DNA of 64,000 bases, from assembly GCF_014837175.1 (NCBI RefSeq), contig NZ_JACYFR010000004.1, positions 1-64,000 on the forward strand, given 5' to 3'. Every line of letters starts with the position of its first letter. The first letter of the stretch is position 1. The stretch is from Cellulomonas sp. JH27-2. Its GTDB lineage: Bacteria; Actinomycetota; Actinomycetes; Actinomycetales; Cellulomonadaceae. Under the pieces are notes generated by a model, which was not told where the DNA came from, searched no databases, and saw only the letters and a list, made by a program, of their open reading frames with translations. A program made the translations under genes and the position numbers. This document shows, one piece after another, positions 34,961-44,629 of the stretch.

Positions 34961-36019
34961 ATGTCCGCAGGACCCCTGCGTCGCCGCTGGCTCGCCGCCG
35001 CCGGCGCCACCGCAGCACTCGCGCTCGTCGTCACCGGCTGCACGTCCAACACCCCCGACGAGACCCCGTCGGACACGGCGGCGGCCGCTCAGCCGGGCGC
35101 CACGTCCGACAACGACGCCCCGGGCGACAAGGTCGTCATCGGGTTCTCCGCACCCGCCGCCGACCACGGCTGGATGGGCGCCATCACGAAGAGCGCCGTC
35201 GCGGAGGCGGGCAAGTTCTCCGACGTGGAGCTCAAGCAGGCCGAGGGCACCAACGACGTCAACGTGCAGATCAGCCAGATCGAGCAGTTCATCAACGACA
35301 AGGTCGACGCGATCGTCCTGCTGCCGTTCGACGGGGCCGCGCTCACCGAGGTCGCGAGCAAGGCCATGAAGGCCGGCATCGTCGTCGTGAACGTGGACCG
35401 CGAGTTCTCCGACCCGAACGCCGCGCGGACCACCGTGCTGGGCGACAACTACGGCATGGGTGTGAGCGCCGGGCAGTACATCTGCGACCAGCTGGGCGGC
35501 AAGAGCGATGCCAAGGTCGCGGAGATCGCCGGCATCGACTCGCTGCCGCTGACGCAGGACCGCAGCAAGGGCTTCGCCGACGCGCTCGGGCAGTGTGGGC
35601 TCAAGGTCTCCAACCGCGTCGCCGCGGACTTCACGGTCCAGGGCGGCAACGCGGCAGCGGCGAGCCTGCTGCAGGCGGCGCCCAAGCTCGACGCGATCTG
35701 GAACCACGACGACGACCAGGGCGTCGGCGTCCTCGCCGCCATCAAGGACGCGGGCCGCGACGAGTTCTTCATGGTCGGTGGTGCGGGGTCCAAGAACGTC
35801 ATGGACGCCATCAAGGCCGACAACACCGTCCTGAAGGCGACCGTCATCTACCCGTCCACGCAGGCGGCCGACGGCATCCGGCTGGCCCGGCTGCTCGTGC
35901 AGGGCAAGGCGATGAGCGACCTCGTCGAGGTCGAGGTGCCGCGCAAGGTGCAGCTGTACGCGCCGGTCGTCACCAAGGCCAACGTCGACCAGTACCTGCC
36001 CACGGCCTTCGAGTCCTGA
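34961..36019 (+). CDS. sugar-binding lipoprotein of the CUT2 importer
   Basis: 352-residue periplasmic-binding-protein fold (Peripla_BP_4 type) with lipobox VVTGC near residue 27 and an acidic/Ser-Thr linker before the mature domain. A strong ribosome binding site (AAGGAGG) precedes the ATG, stronger than those of its operon partners, which fits the need for excess binding protein. The ligand is unknown; the neighbouring dehydrogenase and isomerase suggest a cyclitol, ketosugar or unusual hexose. Confidence 0.93.
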   Translation: MSAGPLRRRWLAAAGATAALALVVTGCTSNTPDETPSDTAAAAQPGATSDNDAPGDKVVIGFSAPAADHGWMGAITKSAVAEAGKFSDVELKQAEGTNDVNVQISQIEQFINDKVDAIVLLPFDGAALTEVASKAMKAGIVVVNVDREFSDPNAARTTVLGDNYGMGVSAGQYICDQLGGKSDAKVAEIAGIDSLPLTQDRSKGFADALGQCGLKVSNRVAADFTVQGGNAAAASLLQAAPKLDAIWNHDDDQGVGVLAAIKDAGRDEFFMVGGAGSKNVMDAIKADNTVLKATVIYPSTQAADGIRLARLLVQGKAMSDLVEVEVPRKVQLYAPVVTKANVDQYLPTAFES

Positions 36020-36023
36020 CGTC

Positions 36024-36062
36024 GACCGGGCGGGTCGGTGCAGCCCGGCGACCCGCCCGGTC
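36024..36062 (+). terminator. intra-operon hairpin after the binding-protein gene
   Basis: A perfect 14-bp stem (36024-36037 with 36049-36062) with an 11-base loop lies 4 bases beyond the binding-protein stop and 18 bases before the next start. It probably causes partial termination or protects the upstream mRNA, raising binding-protein yield over the downstream enzymes. Confidence 0.65.
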
Positions 36063-36080
36063 CGGACCCGAGGAGGGCCC

Positions 36081-37283
36081 GTGCCTCAAGCACCCACCGA
36101 CCGCCCACGCCTGGGCGTGGGGATGGTCGGCTACGCGTTCATGGGCGTCGCCCACTCCCAGGCCTGGCGCAACGCCCCGCGGTTCTTCGACCTGCCGATG
36201 TCCGTCGACATGGCCGTCGTCGCGGGCCGGAACGAGGAGGCGGTCCGGGCGGCGGCCGCCACCCTCGGTTGGCGCGACGTCGAGACCGACTGGAAGGCGC
36301 TCGTGCACCGCGACGACGTCGACCTCGTCGACGTCTGCACGCCCGGGGACGCGCACGCCGACATCGCGATCGCCGCGCTGCGCGCCGGCAAGCACGTGCT
36401 GTGCGAGAAGCCGCTGGCCAACTCCGTGGCGGAGGCCGAGGCGATGGTCGCGGCCGCCGAGCAGGCGCCCGGGGCGGCGATGGTCGGGTTCACCTATCGG
36501 CGCGTGCCGGCGATCCAGCTGGCGCGCCGGCTCGTGGCCGACGGGCGGATCGGCACCGTGCGGCACGTCCGGGCGCAGTACCTGCAGGACTGGATCGCGG
36601 ACCCCACCGTGCCGCTGTCCTGGCGCCTCGACCGGCAGCGGGCCGGGTCCGGAGCGCTCGGCGACATCGGGGCGCACATCGTCGACCTCGCGCAGTTCGT
36701 CACGGGCGAGCAGGTGACGGGCGTGTCCGCGGTCCTGGAGACGTTCGTGCACGAACGGCCGGTGGCCGACTCGTTCACGGGGCTGTCCGGCTCCGCCTCG
36801 GGCGACCGGACGGGCCCGGTGACCGTGGACGATGCGGCGATCTTCCTGGGTCGCATGTCCGGCGGCGGCCTGGCGACGTTCGAGGCGACCCGCTTCGCGT
36901 ACGGGCGCAAGAACGCCATCCGCCTGGAGATCAACGGGTCGGCGGGTTCGCTCGCGTTCGACTTCGAGGACATGAACGTGCTGCACCTGTTCGACGCGAC
37001 CGAACCGGCGGCGACCGCCGGCTTCCGCCGCATCGTCGTCACGGAGCCCGAGCACCCGTACGTCGGGGCGTGGTGGCCGGCGGGTCACGGGCTCGGGTAC
37101 GAGCACGCGTTCACCCACCAGGTCGTGGACCTCGTCGGCGGCATCGCCTCCGGCACGGCGCCCGAGCCGACGTTCGCGGACGGACTGCAGGTGCAGCGCG
37201 TCCTGGACGCGGTCGAGCGCTCGTCGGCTGCACAGTCCGTCTGGACACCGACCGCCCCCACGCGTTCGACGAAGGAGAGCTGA
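36081..37283 (+). CDS. Gfo/Idh/MocA-family NAD(P)-dependent oxidoreductase
   Basis: 400 residues. The N-terminal Rossmann fold begins [18 protein letters not shown], the conserved CEKPLANS motif (about 113-120) contains the catalytic-site Lys, and [13 protein letters not shown] lies in the C-terminal domain. Such enzymes oxidise inositols, glucosides at C3, or other sugars. GTG at 36081 follows GAGGAGGG. In the operon it sits between the importer and a TIM-barrel isomerase, so it likely performs the first oxidation of the imported compound. Confidence 0.9.
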   Translation: MPQAPTDRPRLGVGMVGYAFMGVAHSQAWRNAPRFFDLPMSVDMAVVAGRNEEAVRAAAATLGWRDVETDWKALVHRDDVDLVDVCTPGDAHADIAIAALRAGKHVLCEKPLANSVAEAEAMVAAAEQAPGAAMVGFTYRRVPAIQLARRLVADGRIGTVRHVRAQYLQDWIADPTVPLSWRLDRQRAGSGALGDIGAHIVDLAQFVTGEQVTGVSAVLETFVHERPVADSFTGLSGSASGDRTGPVTVDDAAIFLGRMSGGGLATFEATRFAYGRKNAIRLEINGSAGSLAFDFEDMNVLHLFDATEPAATAGFRRIVVTEPEHPYVGAWWPAGHGLGYEHAFTHQVVDLVGGIASGTAPEPTFADGLQVQRVLDAVERSSAAQSVWTPTAPTRSTKES

Positions 37284-37285
37284 CC

Positions 37286-38287
37286 ATGGCACGACCGATC
37301 ACGCTGTTCACCGGCCAGTGGGCGGACCTACCGTTCGAGGAGGTCGCCCGGCTGGCCGCGGGGTGGGGGTACGACGGGCTGGAGATCGCCTGCTGGGGCG
37401 ACCACCTCGACCCGTGGCGCTGGGACGACGAGGAGTACGTGGCCTCGCGCCGCGAGATCCTCGACCGGCACGGCCTGCAGGTCTGGGCGATCTCCAACCA
37501 CCTCAAGGGCCAGGCGGTGTGCGACGACCCCATCGACCAGCGCCACCGCGACATGCTGCCCGACGTGGTGTGGGGCGACGGCGACCCGGAGGGGGTCCGC
37601 GGCCGGGCGGCCGAGGAGATGAAGCACACCGCGCGGCTGGCCGCGAAGCTGGGCGTCAAGACCGTCGTCGGGTTCACGGGCTCGAGCATCTGGAAGTACG
37701 TCGCGATGTTCCCGCCGGTCTCGCAGGAGGCGGTCGACGCGGGCTACGAGGACTTCGCGCGGCGCTGGAACCCGATCCTCGACGTGTTCGACGAGGTGGG
37801 GGTGCAGTTCGCGCACGAGGTCCACCCGAGCGAGATCGCCTACGACTACTGGACCACGGTGCGCACGCTCGAGGCGATCGGGCACCGCGAGTCGTTCGGG
37901 CTCAACTGGGACCCGAGCCACTTCATCTGGCAGGACCTCGACCCCGTCGACTTCATCGGCGACTTCGCGGACCGGATCTACCACGTCGACTGCAAGGACG
38001 TGAAGCTGCGGCTCGGCAACGGACGCAACGGGCGGCTCTCCTCGCACCTGGCGTGGGCGGACCAGCACCGCGGGTGGGACTTCGTCTCCACCGGGCGCGG
38101 CGACGTGCCGTGGGAGGCGTCGTTCCGCGCGCTGAACGCGATCGGGTACGACGGCCCGATCTCGGTGGAGTGGGAGGACGCGGGGATGGACAGGCTCCTG
38201 GGCGCGCCGGAGGCGCTGGAGTTCGTGCGGCGGAACGCGTTCGCGCCGCCGGCGGCCGCGTTCGACGCGGCCTTCAGCTCGCGGTGA
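37286..38287 (+). CDS. sugar phosphate isomerase/epimerase family TIM-barrel protein
   Basis: 333 residues of the xylose-isomerase-like TIM-barrel family (AP endonuclease 2 superfamily). The probable metal ligands are the Glu of AHEVHPSE, the Asp of NWDPSH, the His of IYHVDCKD and the Glu of SVEWED. ATG at 37286 follows AAGGAGAG. With the dehydrogenase before it, it probably isomerises, epimerises or cleaves the oxidised product. Inositol-type and 3-keto-glycoside-type pathways both use such pairs. Last gene of the operon. Confidence 0.88.
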   Translation: MARPITLFTGQWADLPFEEVARLAAGWGYDGLEIACWGDHLDPWRWDDEEYVASRREILDRHGLQVWAISNHLKGQAVCDDPIDQRHRDMLPDVVWGDGDPEGVRGRAAEEMKHTARLAAKLGVKTVVGFTGSSIWKYVAMFPPVSQEAVDAGYEDFARRWNPILDVFDEVGVQFAHEVHPSEIAYDYWTTVRTLEAIGHRESFGLNWDPSHFIWQDLDPVDFIGDFADRIYHVDCKDVKLRLGNGRNGRLSSHLAWADQHRGWDFVSTGRGDVPWEASFRALNAIGYDGPISVEWEDAGMDRLLGAPEALEFVRRNAFAPPAAAFDAAFSSR

Positions 38288-38292
38288 AGGTC

Positions 38293-38328
38293 GGGCCGGC
38301 CGCGTCTTGAGGGGGACGCGGCCGGTCC
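38293..38328 (+). terminator. terminator of the ROK-linked sugar operon
   Basis: A 14-bp stem with one G-U pair (38293-38306 with 38315-38328) and an 8-base loop lies directly after the isomerase stop. It separates the sugar operon from the next leaderless gene. Confidence 0.8.
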
Positions 38329-38348
38329 GACGTGCCCATACTGGCGAC

Positions 38349-38765
38349 ATGATCTCGCTGAGCAGTGCCCGTGCCCTGCGGGACTCTGGCCTGCGCTGGA
38401 CGCCGACGTCGGGTGACCGGTTCGTGATGCTCCAGGTGGGCATGGAGGACGACGTCTTCACGATCAGCGAGATGACGATCGAGGCCCACCAGTTCCCCAC
38501 CGGCACGGTGCTGGGCTTCAACGGCACCACGGAGTGGGCGCTCGACTCCGTGGCGCAGGAGGACGCGCTGTGGCTCCCGCGCGAGGACCAGCTGCGCGAG
38601 CTGCTCGGGGGCGCCTTCCGGTCGCTCGCTCGATCCACCGACGGCCGCTACCAGGTCCTCGCCGAGCTGCCGGGCCGCCCCGAGCAGCTCTTCACCGCGG
38701 TCCAGGCCACCGAGGCGTACGCGCAGGCGCTCCTGGCGCTCATCCGGGCTGCGGTCGACGCCTGA
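38349..38765 (+). CDS. conserved actinobacterial protein of unknown function
   Basis: 138 residues, no membrane span or signal. The central segment GFNGTTEWALDSV followed by ALWLPREDQLRELLG looks strongly conserved in character. Similar actinobacterial proteins are sometimes labelled pilus assembly protein CpaE, but nothing in this sequence (no P-loop, no receiver domain) supports that. CATACT lies 6 bases before the ATG, so the message is probably leaderless. It precedes gatC, which has its own -10 box. Confidence 0.75.
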   Translation: MISLSSARALRDSGLRWTPTSGDRFVMLQVGMEDDVFTISEMTIEAHQFPTGTVLGFNGTTEWALDSVAQEDALWLPREDQLRELLGGAFRSLARSTDGRYQVLAELPGRPEQLFTAVQATEAYAQALLALIRAAVDA

Positions 38766-38796
38766 CGCCCGGCCGCGGGCCCCGCGACGTCCCGAC

Positions 38797-38802
38797 TAGA
38801 CT
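38797..38802 (+). promoter_or_regulatory. -10 box TAGACT, leaderless promoter of gatCAB
   Basis: TAGACT ends 7 bases before ATG 38810. No Shine-Dalgarno sequence is present in the gap. Confidence 0.6.
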
Positions 38803-38809
38803 GCCAACC

Positions 38810-39109
38810 ATGTCCTCCCTTTCCCGCGACGAGGTCGCGCGTGTGGCGGGGCTGGCCCGGATCGACCTGACGGACGCCGAGCTCGACCGCCTCGCGGGTG
38901 AGCTCGACGTGATCGTCGAGTCGATCGCGCGCGTGAGCGAGATCGCCACGCCCGAGGTGCCGGCCACCAGCCACCCCCTGCCGTTGTCCAACGTGTTCCG
39001 CGCCGACGAGCCCGTGGCGGGAGTCGACCGCGACGCCGTGCTGGCCGCAGCCCCGGCAGCCGAGGACGGCAAGTTCCTCGTCCCGCAGATCCTGGGGGAG
39101 GAGGCATGA
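38810..39109 (+). CDS. gatC: Asp-tRNA(Asn)/Glu-tRNA(Gln) amidotransferase subunit C
   Basis: 99-residue GatC, which tethers GatA to GatB. The N-terminus [20 protein letters not shown] and the late [13 protein letters not shown] segment are typical. It starts at 38810 just behind the -10 box and ends overlapping gatA (ATGA). Confidence 0.95.
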   Translation: MSSLSRDEVARVAGLARIDLTDAELDRLAGELDVIVESIARVSEIATPEVPATSHPLPLSNVFRADEPVAGVDRDAVLAAAPAAEDGKFLVPQILGEEA

Positions 39110-40614
39110 GCGACCTCACGCGCCTGTCCGCCGCCGCGCTCGCCGACGCGCTGACGTCGGGCGAGGCGTCCAGCGTCGAGGCGACGCAGGCACACCTGGA
39201 CCGGATCGCCGCCGTCGACCCGGCCGTGCACGCGTTCCTGCACGTCAGCGGCGAGCAGGCGTTGGCCACCGCGGCCGACGTGGATGCCCGCCGGGCGTCC
39301 GGCGAGGAGCTGCACCCGCTGGCCGGCGTGCCGATCGCCGTCAAGGACGTCGTGGTCACGCAGGGTCTGCCGACGACGGCGGGCTCGAAGATCCTCGAGG
39401 GCTGGGTGCCGCCGTACGACGCGACCCTCGTCGAGCGGATCAAGGCCGCGGGCCTGCCCATCCTGGGCAAGACCAACATGGACGAGTTCGCGATGGGCTC
39501 GTCGACCGAGCACTCCGCCTACGGCAACACGCACAACCCGTGGGACCTGGACCGGATCCCGGGCGGTTCCGGCGGCGGCTCGGCCGCAGCGGTCGCCGCG
39601 TACGAGGCCCCGCTGGCCATCGGCACCGACACCGGCGGTTCCATCCGCCAGCCTGCGGCCGTCACCGGCACGGTCGGCGTCAAGCCGACGTACGGCGGTG
39701 TCTCGCGCTACGGCCTCATCGCCATGGCGAGCAGCCTGGACCAGGCCGGCCCCGTCACGCGCACCGTGCTGGACAGCGCGCTGCTGCACGAGCTCATCGG
39801 CGGCCACGACCCGCGTGACTCGACGAGCCTGGCCGAGCCGCTGCCCGACCTGGTGGGCGCCGCCCGCCTGGGGGCGACCGGCGACCTGAGCGGCGTGCGG
39901 GTCGGGGTCATCACCGAGCTGCAGGGCGAGGGCTACCAGTCCGGCGTGCAGGCGCGGTTCGACGAGTCGCTCGAGCTGCTGCGCCGGGCCGGCGCGGAGA
40001 TCGTCGAGGTCTCCTGCCCGCACTTCACGTACGCGCTGGCCGCGTACTACCTGATCATGCCGGCGGAGGCCTCCAGCAACCTGGCCAAGTTCGACGGCAT
40101 GCGCTTCGGCCTGCGCGTCATCCCCGAGGACAACCCCACCGCAGAGCGCGTCATGTCCGCGACCCGCGGCCAGGGCTTCGGTGACGAGGTCAAGCGCCGC
40201 GTCATCCTCGGCACCTACGCGCTGTCGGCGGGGTACTACGACGCCTACTACGGCTCGGCCCAGAAGGTCCGCACGCTGATCCAGCGCGACTTCGCTGCCG
40301 CGTTCGAGAAGGCGGACGTCCTCGTCTCCCCGACGGCGCCGACGACGGCGTTCAAGCTGGGCGAGAAGCTGGACGACCCGCTGGCGATGTACCTCAACGA
40401 CGTCGCCACGATCCCCGCCAACCTGGCGGGCGTGCCGGGGCTGTCGCTGCCGAGCGGCCTGTCGGACGACGGGCTGCCCGTCGGCTTCCAGGTGCTGGCA
40501 CCGGCCAAGGCCGACGACCGCCTGTACCGCGTCGGTGCCGCGCTCGAGGCGCTGCTGGAGAACGAGTGGGGCGGTCCGCTGCTGACGCGCGCCCCGGAGC
40601 TGGAGACCCGATGA
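39106..40614 (+). CDS. gatA: Asp/Glu-tRNA amidotransferase subunit A
   Basis: 502-residue amidase that releases ammonia from glutamine for tRNA transamidation. The amidase signature [13 protein letters not shown] is followed by [11 protein letters not shown], giving the Ser-cisSer-Lys triad together with the Lys of VAVKDV-like AVKDVVV. Both ends overlap neighbours by 4 bases. Confidence 0.97.
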   Translation: MSDLTRLSAAALADALTSGEASSVEATQAHLDRIAAVDPAVHAFLHVSGEQALATAADVDARRASGEELHPLAGVPIAVKDVVVTQGLPTTAGSKILEGWVPPYDATLVERIKAAGLPILGKTNMDEFAMGSSTEHSAYGNTHNPWDLDRIPGGSGGGSAAAVAAYEAPLAIGTDTGGSIRQPAAVTGTVGVKPTYGGVSRYGLIAMASSLDQAGPVTRTVLDSALLHELIGGHDPRDSTSLAEPLPDLVGAARLGATGDLSGVRVGVITELQGEGYQSGVQARFDESLELLRRAGAEIVEVSCPHFTYALAAYYLIMPAEASSNLAKFDGMRFGLRVIPEDNPTAERVMSATRGQGFGDEVKRRVILGTYALSAGYYDAYYGSAQKVRTLIQRDFAAAFEKADVLVSPTAPTTAFKLGEKLDDPLAMYLNDVATIPANLAGVPGLSLPSGLSDDGLPVGFQVLAPAKADDRLYRVGAALEALLENEWGGPLLTRAPELETR

Positions 40615-42116
40615 GCGCGCTGGTGGACCTGGTCGACTACGACGAGGCCGTGTCCCGGTTCGACCCCGTGATCGGCATCGAGGTGCACGTCGAGCTCGGC
40701 ACGCGCACCAAGATGTTCGACGGCGCACCCGCCGGCTTCGGCGAGGAGGCCAACACCTCGGTGACGCCGGTGTCGCTCGGCCTGCCCGGCGCGCTGCCCG
40801 TCGTGAACGAGAAGGCGGTCGAGTACGCGATCCGCATCGGGCTGGCGCTCAACTGCTCGATCGCGGAGAGCTGCCGGTTCGCGCGCAAGAACTACTTCTA
40901 CCCGGACGTCCCCAAGAACTTCCAGACGTCGCAGTACGACGAGCCCATCGCGTACGACGGCTGGGTGGACGTCGAGCTCGAGGACGGCACGGTGTTCCGC
41001 GTCGACATCGAGCGTGCGCACATGGAGGAGGACGCCGGCAAGAACACGCACGTCGGCGGTGCGACCGGTCGCATTCAGGGCGCCGAGTACTCGCTGGTCG
41101 ACTACAACCGTGCCGGCATCCCGCTCGTCGAGATCGTCACGCGGCCCATCCTGGGCGCCGGCGAGCGCGCGCCGGAGGTGGCGCGCGCCTACGTGCAGAC
41201 GCTGCGTGACCTGTTCCGGGCGCTCGAGGTCTCCGAGGCGCGCATGGAGCGGGGCAACGTCCGCGCGGACGTCAACGTCTCGCTGCGGCCGACGTCCGCG
41301 GACCCCCTCGGCACCCGGACCGAGACCAAGAACGTCAACTCGTTCCGGTCGGTCGAGCGGTCGGTGCGCTACGAGATCAGCCGGCAGGCCGCCGTGCTGG
41401 ACTCCGGTGCGACCGTCACGCAGGAGACGCGGCACTGGCACGAGGACACCGGCACGACGACGTCGGGTCGCCTGAAGTCCGACGCCGAGGACTACCGCTA
41501 CTTCCCGGAGCCGGACCTCGCACCCATCGTCCCGGACCGGGCGTGGGTCGAGGAGATCCGCGCCGCGCTGCCGGAGCTGCCCGCCGCGCGTCGTCGTCGG
41601 CTGCAGGGGGAGTGGGGCTACGCCGACGCCGAGATGCGCGACGTGGTCAACGCCGGCGCGGTCGAGCTCATCGAGGCGACGGTCGCAGCGGGGGCGTCGC
41701 CCGCCGCCGCGCGCAAGTGGTGGATGGGCGAGCTCGCCCGTACGGCCAAGGAGCAGGACGTCGAGCTGGCGGACCTGCCCATCACCCCGGCCCAGATCGG
41801 GGAGCTGCAGGCACTCGTCGACGCCGGCCGCATCAACGACAAGCTCGCCCGTCAGGTGCTGGCCGGCGTGCTCGCGGGAGAGGGCGACCCGGAGGCCGTC
41901 GTCGTCGCGCGTGGCCTGGAGGTCGTGTCCGACGACGGCCCGCTGCTGGCCGCCATCGACGAGGCCCTGGCCGCCCAGCCGGACGTGGCCGAGAAGATCC
42001 GCTCGGGCAACCTCGGTCCGGTCGGCGCCATCATCGGCGCCGTCATGAAGGCGACCCGCGGTCAGGCCGACGCCGGCCGCGTCCGCGAGCTGGTGCTGGA
42101 GCGCGTCCAGGCCTGA
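40611..42116 (+). CDS. gatB: Asp/Glu-tRNA amidotransferase subunit B
   Basis: 501-residue GatB, which phosphorylates the mischarged aminoacyl-tRNA and transfers the amide. The signature segments [32 protein letters not shown] and [14 protein letters not shown] are present, and the C-terminal tRNA-binding YqeY-like domain is complete. Last gene of the gat operon, ending at a strong terminator. Confidence 0.97.
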   Translation: MSALVDLVDYDEAVSRFDPVIGIEVHVELGTRTKMFDGAPAGFGEEANTSVTPVSLGLPGALPVVNEKAVEYAIRIGLALNCSIAESCRFARKNYFYPDVPKNFQTSQYDEPIAYDGWVDVELEDGTVFRVDIERAHMEEDAGKNTHVGGATGRIQGAEYSLVDYNRAGIPLVEIVTRPILGAGERAPEVARAYVQTLRDLFRALEVSEARMERGNVRADVNVSLRPTSADPLGTRTETKNVNSFRSVERSVRYEISRQAAVLDSGATVTQETRHWHEDTGTTTSGRLKSDAEDYRYFPEPDLAPIVPDRAWVEEIRAALPELPAARRRRLQGEWGYADAEMRDVVNAGAVELIEATVAAGASPAAARKWWMGELARTAKEQDVELADLPITPAQIGELQALVDAGRINDKLARQVLAGVLAGEGDPEAVVVARGLEVVSDDGPLLAAIDEALAAQPDVAEKIRSGNLGPVGAIIGAVMKATRGQADAGRVRELVLERVQA

Positions 42117-42144
42117 GTGACCGGCGCCGAGCGCGCCCCTTCGT

Positions 42145-42180
42145 CGTCGAGCGCACCCGTTGCAGCGGGTGCGCTCGACG
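42145..42180. terminator. terminator between gatB and the convergent tetR-type gene
   Basis: A perfect 15-bp stem (arm CGTCGAGCGCACCCG, 42145-42159, with 42166-42180) and a 6-base loop. It serves gatCAB and, read in reverse, the regulator gene. Confidence 0.85.
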
Positions 42181-42206
42181 CGTCTCGGGCGCGCTCGCGG
42201 TGGGTG

Positions 42207-42800
42207 TCAGCGGGGGAGGTACTTCTCCTGGGCGCGCAGGTACGACTCGCCGTCGAAGTCCGGCAGGAGCGACGCTTGCACGATGTAGCTCTGCACCGCC
42301 GCGACGAAGAGCACCGCCTGCTCCGCGCCCAGCGCGTCGGCCTCGTCGGCGGCTCGCCCGTGCTCGCGCTGCTGCCACCGTGAGACGTACCGCCCGACGA
42401 CGGTCCGCAGCCGGCTGACCACCGAGCCCGCGAGCTCGCGGACCGTGGGGTCGGTGACGGCCTCGCCCCAGAGCTGGAGCATCACGCTCGGTGAACCGAG
42501 CTCGCGCTGCATGCCCTCGACCAGCATGCGCGGGAGCGCCGACGGCGCCGGCATCGGGTCCAGCGAGGCCAGGTGCTCGACGTCGGCGACCCTCGTGTCG
42601 ATGATGCGGGTGGCCACCTCCATGACGAGCGCTTCCTTGCTGGGGAAGTGGCCGTAGATCGCTCCTGCCGAGAGTCCTGCCTCGCTGATGATCTCCGCCA
42701 TCGACGTGGCGTGGAAGCCCTTGCGCCGGAACGCGCGCAGGGCAGCGTCGGCGATCTCCTGCCGGCGCGCGATCCGGTACTCCTCGGTGACCTTGGGCAC
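42207..42800 (-). CDS. TetR-family transcriptional regulator
   Basis: 197 residues. The N-terminal helix-turn-helix is clear (IADAALRAFRRKGFHATSMAEI through AGLSAGAIYGHF). GTG at 42800 is preferred since conserved sequence starts near it. TATGCT lies 5 bases upstream on the minus strand, so the message is nearly leaderless. The upstream region holds two copies of a GAACGAACRTTC site shared with the divergent membrane-protein gene, so the protein probably represses itself and that gene. Confidence 0.92.
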   Translation of the reverse strand: MPKVTEEYRIARRQEIADAALRAFRRKGFHATSMAEIISEAGLSAGAIYGHFPSKEALVMEVATRIIDTRVADVEHLASLDPMPAPSALPRMLVEGMQRELGSPSVMLQLWGEAVTDPTVRELAGSVVSRLRTVVGRYVSRWQQREHGRAADEADALGAEQAVLFVAAVQSYIVQASLLPDFDGESYLRAQEKYLPR

Positions 42801-42816
42801 ACGGCAGCATAAAAAC

Positions 42817-42828
42817 GAACGAACGTTC
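42817..42828. promoter_or_regulatory. TetR-type operator copy 1
   Basis: GAACGAACGTTC contains the palindrome GAACGTTC and lies between the start of the tetR-type gene and a TTGACA -35 box (42829-42834) of the divergent gene. Binding would block both promoters. Confidence 0.6.
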
Positions 42829-42864
42829 TTGACAACTTCCCGGCACGGGCGGAGCCTGGTAACA

Positions 42865-42876
42865 GAACGAACATTC
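42865..42876. promoter_or_regulatory. TetR-type operator copy 2
   Basis: GAACGAACATTC matches copy 1 at 11 of 12 positions and begins 48 bp from it. It lies just upstream of the AAGGAG ribosome binding site of the membrane-protein gene. Confidence 0.55.
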
Positions 42877-42896
42877 GGTTTACAAGGAGTTCTGTC

Positions 42897-43946
42897 ATGA
42901 CTGTCCAGCCGCACACCCCGTGGCGCCGCCTCGTCGGCCTGGGCGCAGCCCTCGCCGCCGTGGTCACGCTCATCGCCCTCGCGTTCCTGTGGCCGAGCGC
43001 CGCGTCCGACGCCCATGACCTCCCGCTCGCCGTCGCCGGGCCGGCCACCGCGACGGCCCCGGTCGAGCAGGGGCTCGAGCAGCGCGCGCCCGGCACGTTC
43101 GACGTCGTCGAGGTCGCCGACCGGGGTGCCGCCGAGCACCTCGTCCTCTCGCGCGACGTCTACGGCGCGATCGTTCTGGGTGACCAGCCCGAGATCCTCA
43201 CGGCGACCGCCTCGAGCTCCGTCGTCGCCCAACAGCTCGCGGCGCTGTCGCCGGTCCTGGCCCAGCAGCTCTCCGAGGTGACCGGCACGGACGTGAGCGT
43301 GCCGGTCACCGACCTCGTCCCCCTCGCGGCCGGCGACCCGCGCGGGACGATCCTCGGGCTCGTCACGTTGCCCATCGTCATCGGCGGCATGATCGGCGGC
43401 ATCGGCATCTCGTTGCTCGTCGTCGGGGTGTGGCGCCGCGTCGCAGCCGCCGGCGTCTACGCGGCCGTCGGTGGACTGGCGGTGGCCGGCGTCCTGCAGG
43501 GCCTGTTCGGCGCACTCCAGGGCAGCTACCTCGTCAACGCGGGCATCATCGCCCTGACCCTCGCCGGCATCGCGAGCGTGATCATCGGGTTCGTCTCGAT
43601 CGTCGGCCGCGCCGGCATCGCCATCGGCCCCGTCCTGTTCCTGCTCGTGGCCAACCCGCTGGCCTCGACCGCCGCGCCCTGGCAGATGCTGCCGGCGCCA
43701 TGGGGGCAGATCGGTCAGTGGTTCCCGCCGGGCGCGGCCGCCGCGCTGCTGCGCGACCACTCCTACTTCCCGCAGGCCTCGACGGCCTCGCTGTGGCTGG
43801 CACTGGTGGGCTGGGTGGTCCTGGGCCTGGTGCTCTCGACCGTCGGGCACTTCCGCAACACGGGTGGCGCGACCGCCGGCGCCATCGAGGAGGCGGAGGA
43901 GGCCGAGGGCATCGAGGTCGGCGACCCGAAGGCCGCGTTCGCCTGA
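42897..43946 (+). CDS. polytopic membrane protein, ABC-2/YhgE-like exporter component
   Basis: 349 residues: one N-terminal span (about 13-33), an extracytoplasmic domain of about 110 residues, then five spans (about 153-178, 186-206, 213-238, 243-262, 303-322) and an acidic cytoplasmic tail. This span-loop-five-spans layout is that of ABC-2 type/YhgE-Pip-like exporters, though no ATPase adjoins. AAGGAG lies 7 bases before the ATG. Control by the divergent TetR protein suggests response to a toxic or membrane-active compound. Confidence 0.75.
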   Translation: MTVQPHTPWRRLVGLGAALAAVVTLIALAFLWPSAASDAHDLPLAVAGPATATAPVEQGLEQRAPGTFDVVEVADRGAAEHLVLSRDVYGAIVLGDQPEILTATASSSVVAQQLAALSPVLAQQLSEVTGTDVSVPVTDLVPLAAGDPRGTILGLVTLPIVIGGMIGGIGISLLVVGVWRRVAAAGVYAAVGGLAVAGVLQGLFGALQGSYLVNAGIIALTLAGIASVIIGFVSIVGRAGIAIGPVLFLLVANPLASTAAPWQMLPAPWGQIGQWFPPGAAAALLRDHSYFPQASTASLWLALVGWVVLGLVLSTVGHFRNTGGATAGAIEEAEEAEGIEVGDPKAAFA

Positions 43947-44052
43947 CCGGCGACCGGGCTCGGAGTGGGGCCACGGCGCGCGTGAGACACGGCGGTAACG
44001 TCGTCGCCACACGCGCGCCGTACCGTCCGTGGGGACGCGAGAGGAGACGTCG

Positions 44053-44598
44053 ATGGACAAGCCGACGTTGCAGGGCGAGATGATCACCCTGCGCCCCATC
44101 CGACCCGACGACGCGGACGCGATGTGGGAGATGCTGGCCGACCCCGAGGGCAAGCGGCAGACCGGGACGACGGCCACGTTCACCCGCGAGAGCATCGCCG
44201 CCTGGTGCGCGAGCCGCGCCTCCGCGAAGGGCCGCTACGACTTCGCGGTGACGGCCAACGGTGACGACTCGTTCCGCGGCGAGATCGTGCTGAACGAGGT
44301 CGACGAGGGCCGGCGCTGCGCCAACCTGCGGCTGTCGATGGGGCCGACCTACCGGGGCCGTGGCTACGGCACCGAGGGGATCCAGCTGGTGCTGGGGTTC
44401 GCGTTCGACGGCATCGGGCTGCACCGGGTGGAGCTGGACGTGCTGAGCATCAACGCCCGGGCCAAGTCCCTCTACGAGAACCTCGGGTTCCGCGTCGAGG
44501 GTCGCAAGCGCGACGCCTACCGCGACGGGGACGGGTACTGCGATGCCATCGTCATGGCGATCCTGGAGGACGAGTACCGCGCCGGTCAGCTGGGCTGA
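44053..44598 (+). CDS. GNAT acetyltransferase, RimJ/RimL type
   Basis: 181 residues with the typical start ITLRPIRPDDADAMWEML, the acetyl-CoA loop YRGRGYGTEGIQL and the ending ARAKSLYENLGFRVEGRKRD. GAGGAG lies 6 bases before ATG 44053, which excludes the longer start at 44029. Substrate may be an amino group of a protein or small molecule; not determinable here. Confidence 0.9.
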   Translation: MDKPTLQGEMITLRPIRPDDADAMWEMLADPEGKRQTGTTATFTRESIAAWCASRASAKGRYDFAVTANGDDSFRGEIVLNEVDEGRRCANLRLSMGPTYRGRGYGTEGIQLVLGFAFDGIGLHRVELDVLSINARAKSLYENLGFRVEGRKRDAYRDGDGYCDAIVMAILEDEYRAGQLG

Positions 44599-44606
44599 CC
44601 GGCGCG
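44578..44606. terminator. terminator overlapping the GNAT stop codon
   Basis: A perfect 12-bp stem (arm CGCGCCGGTCAG, 44578-44589, with 44595-44606) and a 5-base loop. The GNAT stop codon (44596-44598) lies in the 3' arm. It also ends the convergent DoxX-like gene. Confidence 0.8.
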
Positions 44607-44629
44607 GGTCGATCGGGTGCGGAAGGCGA

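Noticed and set aside
38349-38765. Naming the 38349 gene a CpaE pilus assembly protein
   Set aside because: No P-loop ATPase or receiver domain is present in 138 residues and no pilus genes adjoin, so the function is left unknown.
44029-44052. Longer start for the GNAT gene at 44029
   Set aside because: A good GAGGAG ribosome binding site lies inside the extension and points to ATG 44053, which also matches the family's N-terminus.
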